Shown here: positions 1 to 4,870 of the stretch, one piece after another
How positions within the stretch are numbered: position 1 is the stretch's first letter
Layout of the letters: the number at the start of each line of letters is the position of its first letter
From: an uncultured Actinomyces sp.
Lineage (GTDB): Bacteria; Actinomycetota; Actinomycetes; Actinomycetales; Actinomycetaceae
Length of the DNA stretch: 5,715 nt
Direction of reading: 5' to 3'
Assembly: GCA_900554605.1 (NCBI GenBank)
Contig: USHU01000081.1
Location: 1-5,715, forward strand
Notes under the pieces: model-generated
What the model saw: only the letters and a program-made list of their open reading frames with translations
Database searches by the model: none
What the model was told of the DNA's origin: nothing
Translations under genes and position numbers: made by a program

Positions 1-1
1 T

Positions 2-847
2 GACAACCGCCTCATCATCGGAGTGATCGTCCCAGAACTGACAAATCCCATTTTTGCCACCTTCGCCCACACCCTCCACACAGAGGTCGACAGGGCAGGC
101 GGTCAAGCTTTTATTGCTTCGCAAACCCCCGGCACCACCAGCGAGGAGGAGCACACTCAAGCTTTCCTTGCACGCAGCGTTTCAGGACTCATCTTCGTCT
201 CCGGCCGCCACGCAGATCTGCAAGCAGACCTGAGCCGCTACTCAAATCTTTCCCAAATCCATCTCCCCTTCGTCACCATTAATGGCGCTCGAAGTGAGGT
301 TCAAGCACCAGACTTTTCAACCGAAGATGCTCTAGGAATTCGTGCATCCATCCAACACCTCAAAGAACTAGGCCACCGCAAGATTGCGATGCTCGGCGGG
401 CGCCATCACGTCGTCCCAGCACTGCGCAAAGGCGAGGCATTCCGCCAGGTCATGTCCGAAGAACTTGGGATTCCCGACCCCACGGTTGTGGAAACTTTCT
501 ACACTTACGAGGCCGCGGCCTCGGCAACCCATTCCCTGATCGATACGGGAATAACAGCAATCATTGCCGGGTCTGATCTCCAGGCAATGGGAGCAATCAG
601 GACGATCCGATCTCGAGGTCTCAGTGTTCCCGAAGACATCTCGGTGATCGGCTTTGACGACTCTTTCCTTATACCCCACCTCTCCCCCGCACTGACGACG
701 GTTCGACAACCCGTGCAGGCAATTTCACATTCGGCAGTGTCTTCACTCTTCGATGCCATTCACTCACAAAAACCGCAGCAACATCAGGATTTTGCCTTTA
801 CTCCCGACCTCGTCGTGCGCGGGTCCACAGGGCGAGTTCGCTTTTGA
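2..847 (+). CDS. LacI-family transcriptional regulator, 3' part (5' end outside window)
   Basis: This is the effector-binding part of a LacI/GalR-family repressor, a family that usually responds to a sugar or nucleoside. The frame is open from base 2, and the first residues read DNRLIIGVIVPELTNPIFA, the typical junction just after the DNA-binding domain. The GTG at 23 is therefore an internal valine, not a start. About 281 residues are visible. Full-length members have about 335-345, so roughly 55-60 residues with the helix-turn-helix are missing. Visible family motifs are HLKELGHRKIAMLGG, IIAGSDLQAMGAIRTIRSRG, VPEDISVIGFDDS, LTTVRQPV and the C-terminal LVVRGSTG. The ligand cannot be named from this sequence. 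No terminator follows, and the stop codon lies inside the znuA promoter, so some read-through into the zinc operon is possible. A functional tie to zinc is not supported. Confidence 0.93.
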   Translation, partial: DNRLIIGVIVPELTNPIFATFAHTLHTEVDRAGGQAFIASQTPGTTSEEEHTQAFLARSVSGLIFVSGRHADLQADLSRYSNLSQIHLPFVTINGARSEVQAPDFSTEDALGIRASIQHLKELGHRKIAMLGGRHHVVPALRKGEAFRQVMSEELGIPDPTVVETFYTYEAAASATHSLIDTGITAIIAGSDLQAMGAIRTIRSRGLSVPEDISVIGFDDSFLIPHLSPALTTVRQPVQAISHSAVSSLFDAIHSQKPQQHQDFAFTPDLVVRGSTGRVRF

Positions 848-859
848 CAATCGTTATCA
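845..859 (+). promoter_or_regulatory. Zur-type operator, box 1 (imperfect 7-1-7)
   Basis: TGACAATCGTTATCA matches the Fur-family 7-1-7 pattern TGATAATNATTATCA at 12 of 14 defined positions. It overlaps the -35 element and the stop codon of the LacI-type gene. Its centre (852) is 22 bp from the centre of box 2 (874), about two helical turns, so two dimers could sit on the same face. Zur is inferred as the ligand because zur lies in the controlled operon. An iron- or manganese-sensing Fur relative elsewhere in the genome cannot be excluded. Confidence 0.7.
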
Positions 860-866
860 ATACGCT

Positions 867-881
867 TGATAATGATTATCA
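867..881 (+). promoter_or_regulatory. Zur-type operator, box 2 (perfect 7-1-7 palindrome)
   Basis: TGATAATGATTATCA is a perfect inverted repeat, TGATAAT and ATTATCA around a central G, and matches the Fur-family 7-1-7 consensus exactly. It covers the -10 element and ends on the A of the proposed znuA start codon, so a bound repressor would block both the -10 and the transcription start. The right half of box 1 and the left half of box 2 also form an outward-facing pair (TTATCAA at 854-860, TTGATAA at 866-872, five bases apart). Confidence 0.87.
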
Positions 882-1867
882 TGAGTTTTTCGCGTTCACA
901 TACCGTATTTGCCGTTACTGCCGTTGCAGCGCTTGCTTTGAGCGCATGCTCCTCTTCGGCCTCGTCACCATCCTCAAGCGCTTCAAGCTCCCAAGCTTCC
1001 GCTTCCCCCATGAAGGTCATGGCGAGCTTCTACCCCCTCCAGTACCTGACCGAGAAGATCGGCGGAGACCTGGTCAGCGTTGAATCCCTGACCCCTCCAG
1101 GAGCAGAACCCCACGACCTCGAATTGTCGAACCAAAAGGTCCAGCAGCTTTCCCAAGCCGGAGCAGTCGTCTACCTCAAGGGCTTCCAATCTGCCGTTGA
1201 TAAGGCCATTGAACTCAACGCCCCAAAGACGGTTATCGACGTCTCAACCAGCGTTGACCTGGTTGACGCCGAAAAGCATGAAAGTGAATTGGACGTCGCG
1301 GACGACGGCGAGAAGACAGAAGAAGCTCACGAACATGAGCACGAGCACGGCTCAACCGATCCGCACTTCTGGCTGGACCCCACCCGCATGGCCAGCGCAG
1401 CGACTCAAATCGGCGACGCTCTTGCCCAAGCAGACCCCACCAACGCAGAGACCTACAAGAAGAACGCTGCTTCCATGAAGTCTCAGATGGAAGCCCTGAG
1501 CAAGAAGCTTGTCGACGGCACTGCAAAGTGCCAGCACAAGGAATTCGTGACCTCTCACGAGGCCTTCGGATACCTCGCGGACCGCACCGGTCTCACCCAG
1601 CTGGGCCTGTCCGGCCTCGATCCCGATTCAACCCCCTCCCCTGCACGACTCAAGCAGATTTCCGATGCGGTCAAGGCCAAGGGGATCACGACCATCTTCA
1701 CCGAAGAACTCCTCAGCCCCAAGGTTGCTGAAACCCTGGCAAAGGATCTGGGAATCACCACTGCAGTTCTCGACCCGATCGAATCTCAGGCCGATGATTC
1801 GAAGGACTACGAAGCAGTGATGAACGAGAACCTCGAAGCACTGCAAAAGGCTCTGAGCTGCGAGTAA
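881..1867 (+). CDS. znuA: Zinc ABC transporter substrate-binding lipoprotein
   Basis: This is the cluster A-I (ZnuA/AdcA/TroA type) metal-binding lipoprotein that captures zinc outside the membrane for ZnuBC. With the ATG at 881 it has 328 residues. Residues 1-22 form a lipoprotein signal with the lipobox LSAC (20-23), lipidated on C23, followed by a Ser/Ala-rich linker to about residue 43. Likely zinc ligands are H78 (EPHD), H162 (DPHFWLDP) and H226 (TSHEAFGYLA). A histidine at the third position favours zinc over manganese, where this position is usually Glu. A short acidic/His-rich loop (HEHEHEH, 150-156) lies before the second ligand, as in zinc-specific members. C217 and C327 may form a disulfide like that of E. 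coli ZnuA. In-frame starts at 866 (TTG) and 872 (ATG) would place MIMII or MII before the signal peptide and lie upstream of the predicted transcription start, so 881 is preferred. Confidence 0.95.
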   Translation: MSFSRSHTVFAVTAVAALALSACSSSASSPSSSASSSQASASPMKVMASFYPLQYLTEKIGGDLVSVESLTPPGAEPHDLELSNQKVQQLSQAGAVVYLKGFQSAVDKAIELNAPKTVIDVSTSVDLVDAEKHESELDVADDGEKTEEAHEHEHEHGSTDPHFWLDPTRMASAATQIGDALAQADPTNAETYKKNAASMKSQMEALSKKLVDGTAKCQHKEFVTSHEAFGYLADRTGLTQLGLSGLDPDSTPSPARLKQISDAVKAKGITTIFTEELLSPKVAETLAKDLGITTAVLDPIESQADDSKDYEAVMNENLEALQKALSCE

Positions 1868-1898
1868 ACACCGCGCCAGATTTGAACTGATATCTCCG

Positions 1899-1942
1899 CG
1901 TTGGGGCGGCATGATTCCACAGTGAACCATGCCGCCCCAACG
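1899..1942 (+). terminator. Intercistronic hairpin between znuA and znuC, possible attenuator or mRNA stabiliser
   Basis: A perfect 15-bp inverted repeat has arms at 1899-1913 (CGTTGGGGCGGCATG) and 1928-1942, with a 14-base loop. The loop can add three more pairs (TTC 1915-1917 with GAA 1924-1926) after one mismatch. It begins 31 bases after the znuA stop. No T-run follows the right arm, so it is not a classical intrinsic terminator. Partial termination, or protection of the znuA 3' end, would give more binding protein than ATPase and permease, as is common for ABC importer operons. The alternative znuC start at 1929 would lie inside the right arm. Confidence 0.65.
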
Positions 1943-1958
1943 ACTACACTCGACACTA

Positions 1959-2726
1959 ATGGGAACGACATTCAATATCTCTAACGACCCGGTGATTGCT
2001 CTGGACCATGTCCACGTCGCTTGGGAGCACGACCTCATTCTTCACGGCATCACCGCCTCGATCCCCCAAGGGCAATGCGTTGCAGTAACCGGCCCAAATG
2101 GCGCTGGAAAATCCACGCTCATGAAAGCAATTCTTGGCACGGCTCCGATTTCTTCGGGAGATATCACGCTTTTTGGCAATTCCATCCAAAAGCGATCCTC
2201 AATCCCCTGGCAGCGCATTGGCTACGTTCCCCAACGCGCCTCCTCCGGCGGCGCGATTTCTTCATCATGCATTGAAGTTGTTCTCTCCGGGCTCCTCGGT
2301 ACTCGCAAGTGGTGGCACTCTCGCGGCGACCGAGCCAAGGCGTTGGACACACTGCGTGCCGTCGGCCTCGCACATCGCGCGAAGGATCCGCTCCACATTC
2401 TTTCCGGCGGACAACAGCAGCGTGTACTCATTGCGCGCGCATTGGTCCGCAAGCCAGAGCTCCTCATCATGGACGAGCCCATGGCTGGAATCGATGCCTC
2501 TTCACGCGCCAGACTGGCTGACATTTGCCAAGCCGCAAAGGACGAGGGGGTCACAATTCTGCTGGTACTCCACGAGTTAGGTGAACTTGCCCCAGTCCTC
2601 GATCGTGAACTCCACATCCGATCCGGACACTTTGCCTACGACGGCCCTGCTCGAAGCGACGCGCGCGATCCGCACGCCGACCACTGCGCGACGGCCGGCC
2701 ACCGCGAAACGGAGGTGGGCCGATGA
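1959..2726 (+). CDS. znuC: Zinc ABC transporter ATP-binding protein
   Basis: This is the cytoplasmic ATPase that powers zinc import through ZnuB. From the ATG at 1959 it has 255 residues, close to the family norm. It carries Walker A GPNGAGKST (45-53), Q-loop Q92 (YVPQR), the signature LSGGQ (148-152), Walker B LLIMDEP (168-174) and switch H205 (LVLHEL). The tail after about residue 230 is hydrophilic and contains several metal-type residues (DPHADHC, then H248), so a zinc-sensing tail is conceivable but unproven. The start is uncertain. An in-frame ATG at 1929 adds ten residues (MPPQRLHSTL) but sits inside the hairpin arm, and neither ATG has a Shine-Dalgarno sequence. I prefer 1959 because family members begin just before the PVIALDHVHV strand. 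A weak -10-like TACACT at 1945-1950 could give a second leaderless start. The stop overlaps the znuB start (ATGA, 2723-2726). Confidence 0.94.
   Translation: MGTTFNISNDPVIALDHVHVAWEHDLILHGITASIPQGQCVAVTGPNGAGKSTLMKAILGTAPISSGDITLFGNSIQKRSSIPWQRIGYVPQRASSGGAISSSCIEVVLSGLLGTRKWWHSRGDRAKALDTLRAVGLAHRAKDPLHILSGGQQQRVLIARALVRKPELLIMDEPMAGIDASSRARLADICQAAKDEGVTILLVLHELGELAPVLDRELHIRSGHFAYDGPARSDARDPHADHCATAGHRETEVGR
2711..2717 (+). promoter_or_regulatory. Strong ribosome binding site of znuB
   Basis: GGAGGTG lies inside the end of znuC, five bases before the znuB ATG at 2723. It fixes the znuB start at the ATGA overlap and contrasts with the lack of any such site before znuA and znuC. Confidence 0.85.
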
Positions 2727-3655
2727 TCTTCGATATGCTCGCATCCCCTTTGATGCAACGATCCCTTCTTGCTGCGCTCTTGGTCGGCTTGTGCGCGCCG
2801 ATCGTCGGGACCTACCTGGTGCACCGTCGCCTCGCGATGCTCGGTGACGGGATCGGTCACATCTCATTGACGGGGGTGGCACTGGGATGGCTCGCTGGGA
2901 CCGCTGCGAATGTCACGCCGCATGATCAATGGGCAATCCCCGGGGCCCTAGTTGTCTCCTTACTTGGCGCGATTACCATCGAGCTTGTCCGCCAGTCTGG
3001 GCGAACTTCCTCAGACGTCGCCCTTGCCATGCTCTTTTACGGCGGCATCGCTGGAGGCGTACTGCTCATCGGGCTGGCCAATGGCACATCCTCCCAGCTG
3101 AATGCCTATCTTTTCGGCTCAATTTCAACTGTTTCAAGCAACGACGTCTGGTCGATTTGTCTCCTGGCTCTTGTCATTGTCATGATCGGTATCGGCCTGC
3201 TTCCCGCACTCTACTCGGTGACCAACGACGAGGAATTCGCTCGCTCGACCGGGCTTCCCGTGCGTGCACTCACCATGCTCATCGCGATCTTGTCAGCCCT
3301 AACAGTTGTCGTCGCGATGCGAATCGTTGGATCCCTCCTTGTCTCGGCTCTCATGGTTGTTCCCGTAGCGATCGCGCAATTGGGTGCGCATTCTTTCCGC
3401 CGAACCATGGCGTATGCGATGGTCCTGGGAGCGGTGCTATGTCTGGGCGGTTTAACCCTGACCTACTACATCGACCTCTCCCCCGGCGCAACAATTGTTG
3501 TTGGCGCGATTGCTCTCTATGCTGTTGGATACGGAATCCGAGGCCTACGCGACCACTTCCGCCGCAAGCAGAGGATGCGCGCACTATCCGCCCCCGCCGA
3601 TCATCCCGAGGCCTCGCGCACGGACCACGCGCACGCCACCACCGCACGCGGCTAG
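2723..3655 (+). CDS. znuB: Zinc ABC transporter permease (ABC-3 family)
   Basis: This is the membrane channel of the zinc importer, a ZnuB/TroC-type ABC-3 permease that docks ZnuA outside and ZnuC inside. It has 310 residues with about eight or nine hydrophobic segments, near 14-32, 48-64, 71-89, 97-118, 140-164, 182-201, 203-220, 228-250 and 255-273. Family landmarks are VHRRLAMLGDGIGHISLTGVALG (about 33-55, broken here as the GDxxxH-xxxxGVALG pattern) and the cytoplasmic DEEFARSTGLPV (169-180) that contacts the ATPase. The C-terminus after residue 275 is basic, then carries scattered histidines (H294, H302, H304). The start overlaps the znuC stop and has a strong Shine-Dalgarno sequence, so the two subunits are probably translationally coupled. 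A spacer of 44 bases without a visible promoter leads to zur. Confidence 0.95.
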   Translation: MIFDMLASPLMQRSLLAALLVGLCAPIVGTYLVHRRLAMLGDGIGHISLTGVALGWLAGTAANVTPHDQWAIPGALVVSLLGAITIELVRQSGRTSSDVALAMLFYGGIAGGVLLIGLANGTSSQLNAYLFGSISTVSSNDVWSICLLALVIVMIGIGLLPALYSVTNDEEFARSTGLPVRALTMLIAILSALTVVVAMRIVGSLLVSALMVVPVAIAQLGAHSFRRTMAYAMVLGAVLCLGGLTLTYYIDLSPGATIVVGAIALYAVGYGIRGLRDHFRRKQRMRALSAPADHPEASRTDHAHATTARG

Positions 3656-3687
3656 GGAAACGAAGAAGGAACATAGGCCTCGTCAAT

Positions 3688-3694
3688 GAAAGGA
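3688..3694 (+). promoter_or_regulatory. Ribosome binding site of zur
   Basis: GAAAGGA ends five bases before the ATG at 3700 and decides the zur start. The open frame continues far upstream as an antiframe of znuB, and only this ATG fits the start of the Fur-family domain. The second ATG, four codons in, has poorer spacing. Confidence 0.8.
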
Positions 3695-3699
3695 TCGCC

Positions 3700-4095
3700 A
3701 TGCAGCGAATGACCAAGCAACGCCAGGCGGTTTTCGACAACCTCAGCGAGCACCGCGACTTCCGCAGCGCACAGAAGGTCTTCGAGGACCTCACCTCGCG
3801 CGGGCACAAGATCGGCTTGGCGACGGTTTATCGCAACCTCCAAGCATTGGCTGAAGACCATCAGATTGACGTGCTGCGTTCCAGCGAGGGCGAGGCCCTG
3901 TATCGCAAGTGCGACACTCATACGCATCACCATCACTTGGTGTGCCGCAATTGCGGACGAGCCGAGGATTTGGGTGTTGAGGAACTTGAAAAGTGGGTTT
4001 CCACGGTTGCGCAGACGCACGGTTATACCCAGATTGAGCACTCGATTGAACTCTTCGGGCTTTGCGCCGACTGCACGCGAAAGGCAAATAATTGA
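3700..4095 (+). CDS. zur: Zinc-responsive Fur-family repressor Zur
   Basis: This is a Fur-family DNA-binding repressor of 131 residues, closely like M. tuberculosis FurB/Zur. The N-terminal winged helix includes FRSAQKVFEDL (21-31) and the recognition segment IGLATVYRNLQALAE (38-52). From my memory of the FurB structure, all three of its zinc sites have counterparts. These are the structural site C82, C85, C122, C125; the regulatory site D57, C71, H77, H79; and a third site H76, H78, E97, H114. The HHHHLVCRNCG block (76-86) is characteristic. With zinc bound it should repress znuA by binding the palindromes at 845-881. It lies 44 bases after znuB with its own ribosome site but no visible promoter, so it is probably co-transcribed with, and therefore autoregulated through, the znu promoter. 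Its stop overlaps the TTG start of the next gene. Confidence 0.95.
   Translation: MQRMTKQRQAVFDNLSEHRDFRSAQKVFEDLTSRGHKIGLATVYRNLQALAEDHQIDVLRSSEGEALYRKCDTHTHHHHLVCRNCGRAEDLGVEELEKWVSTVAQTHGYTQIEHSIELFGLCADCTRKANN
4079..4084 (+). promoter_or_regulatory. Ribosome binding site deciding a TTG start
   Basis: GAAAGG lies inside the end of zur, seven bases before the TTG at 4092. The codon immediately before that TTG, in the same frame, is TAA (4089-4091), so translation of the next gene cannot start further upstream. No other start codon occurs in frame until deep in the protein. Confidence 0.7.
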
Positions 4096-4604
4096 CACCC
4101 TCATGGGCATCCTCGGGACTGCCGCTCTTCATTTTCCTGTTTTTCGTTGTTTTTCATCGCGCACAGCTGACCTATTGGCTGGGGCGCGCTGCGGCAAAGG
4201 GAGCACTGGCCTCTGCTGGGGAGAATGGCCTGCGAGGAAAGATCGCTGCTTGGTTTAACGGTCCCGTCCCGAAGCACGGCGCTCGACTGCTCGAGCAGTG
4301 GGGAATCGTCATCATTCCGCTGTGCTTCCTGACTGTTGGCGTTCAGACTGCCGTCAATGCCGGCGCGGGCGTCGTGCGAATGTCGTGGAAGAAGTACACG
4401 CTCGCAATGATTCCGGGCTGTATCGCCTGGTCGATCATGTACGGTTTGGGAATGCTTGCCGTCTGGATGGCCGTCGTGCGCGCGGCAGCTGGTTCAGTGT
4501 GGGGTTGGCTGGGACTGCTTGCAGTGGCTGCGGTTGTCGCAACGGTCGTTCTGGTCAAGCGACGCCGCGGGCGGAAGCGAGCAGAGCCCCGAGCACGGGT
4601 ATGA
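4092..4604 (+). CDS. Small membrane protein, divergent DedA/VTT-like
   Basis: This membrane protein of 170 residues resembles the DedA (VTT, SNARE-associated) family. The matching pattern is QLTYWLGR (25-32), then LLEQWGIVIIPLCFLTVGVQ (66-85), TAVNAGAGVVRMSWKKY (86-102) and PGCIAWSIMYGLGMLA (108-123), which resemble the DedA sections YwiGR, the half-helix before the AG motif, and the G-W-G helix. Hydrophobic segments lie near 9-21, 69-92, 104-130 and 134-155, and the tail (156-168) is strongly basic and likely cytoplasmic. Some DedA proteins flip polyprenyl phosphate or phospholipids, but this one lacks the two conserved arginines of the GRF...RT motif and the usual N-terminal part (DedA proteins are nearer 200-220 residues). 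Function is therefore not assigned. It starts at a TTG overlapping the zur stop, so it is translationally coupled to zur and part of the zinc operon. Confidence 0.8.
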   Translation: MTPSWASSGLPLFIFLFFVVFHRAQLTYWLGRAAAKGALASAGENGLRGKIAAWFNGPVPKHGARLLEQWGIVIIPLCFLTVGVQTAVNAGAGVVRMSWKKYTLAMIPGCIAWSIMYGLGMLAVWMAVVRAAAGSVWGWLGLLAVAAVVATVVLVKRRRGRKRAEPRARV

Positions 4605-4690
4605 GTGTCTTCACGAACATCTTCACACCGAATTGACACACGGAGTCGCGGAATAACACACGCCATCCGTGCCTTCCTCCGTCTCCTCCT

Positions 4691-4724
4691 CCAAAAGACA
4701 CAGGAAGTCGCCAAAAGACACAGG
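4691..4724. repeat. 14-bp perfect direct repeat, 20-bp period
   Basis: CCAAAAGACACAGG occurs at 4691-4704 and again at 4711-4724, separated by six bases. Read on the minus strand, each copy is a hairpin right arm (CCTGTG) followed by TCTTTTGG, so the repeat duplicates the 3' half of the terminator-like hairpin described next. The rest of the 232-base gap between the two convergent genes (4605-4836) shows no credible gene. Confidence 0.85.
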
Positions 4725-4736
4725 GCATAGCCTGTG
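4711..4736 (-). terminator. Terminator-like hairpin downstream of uppS
   Basis: On the minus strand a six-pair stem, CACAGG (from 4731-4736) with CCTGTG (from 4719-4724), has a six-base loop and is followed at once by TCTTTTGG. It lies about 100 bases beyond the uppS stop. The second copy of the repeat at 4691-4704 offers an alternative right arm and T-tract. Outer arms GAAGTCG (4704-4710) and CGACTTC (4745-4751) could enclose the hairpin. The stem is short, so strength is uncertain. Confidence 0.5.
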
Positions 4737-4780
4737 ACATTCACCGACTTCATGTGGAGCTAGTGTGGAGGGGGCAGGAA

Positions 4781-4805
4781 CGAGGCGCTACAAAGCGCCA
4801 CCTCG
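4781..4805. terminator. GC-rich hairpin in the convergent region
   Basis: GGCGCT (4784-4789) and AGCGCC (4794-4799) form a six-pair stem with a four-base loop. CGAG (4781-4784) and CTCG (4802-4805) can extend an alternative five-pair core across a three-base bulge. It lies 32 bases past the uppS stop on that strand and 176 bases past the DedA-like gene. No T-run follows on either strand, so it may serve as a weak bidirectional terminator or an mRNA end block. Confidence 0.4.
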
Positions 4806-4810
4806 GCTAT

Positions 4811-4870
4811 TCGCCAGCCCCGCCAGCTACGAGGCCCTAAGCGCCAGCCCCACCAGTCACGCGGTCCTGA
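4811..4870 (-). repeat. 30-bp degenerate tandem duplication across the uppS stop codon
   Basis: Positions 4811-4840 and 4841-4870 match at 23 of 30 bases without gaps. On the minus strand the first unit encodes the uppS tail ending VTGGAGA and TAG (4837-4839). Reading on in frame, the second unit would encode GLVAGGAGE and then another TAG (4807-4809), exactly 30 bases later. This suggests an old in-register duplication of the gene's 3' end that left the second stop outside the gene. Confidence 0.65.

Larger units (their letters stand above)
844..881 (+). promoter_or_regulatory. znuA promoter, probably giving a leaderless mRNA
   Basis: A perfect -35 hexamer TTGACA lies at 844-849. A -10 hexamer GATAAT (one mismatch to TATAAT) lies at 868-873, with an 18-bp spacer. 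A start point about seven bases beyond the -10 falls at 880-881, on the A of the znuA ATG at 881. No Shine-Dalgarno sequence precedes that ATG, as expected for a leaderless transcript, a common class in actinobacteria. The -35 overlaps the stop codon of the upstream LacI-type gene. Two Fur/Zur-type palindromes cover the -35 and the -10/start point. The start point itself is inferred. Confidence 0.75.

Noticed and set aside
1334..1350. Alternating GAACATGAGCACGAGCAC as a DNA repeat
   Set aside because: It simply encodes the HEHEHEH metal-binding loop of ZnuA.
1911..1925. Mini-frame MIPQ beginning in the znuA-znuC hairpin, as a leader peptide
   Set aside because: Four codons with no regulatory codon bias and no clear ribosome site. 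Chance is the simplest explanation.
2929..3699. Long open stretch ahead of zur in the zur frame, as an N-terminal extension
   Set aside because: It overlaps znuB in another frame, has Arg/Cys/Pro-rich shadow composition, and zur has a clear ribosome site and a family-typical start at 3700.
4601..4636. 11-codon frame MSVFTNIFTPN starting at an ATGA overlap with the end of the DedA-like gene
   Set aside because: The overlap looks like a coupled start, but there is no good ribosome site, the peptide is very short, and nothing recognisable follows.
4633..4659. TTGACA at 4633-4638 as a promoter into the convergent region
   Set aside because: No acceptable -10 lies at 16-18 bp spacing, and no gene on the + strand follows. 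The open frame from 4765 is antisense to uppS.
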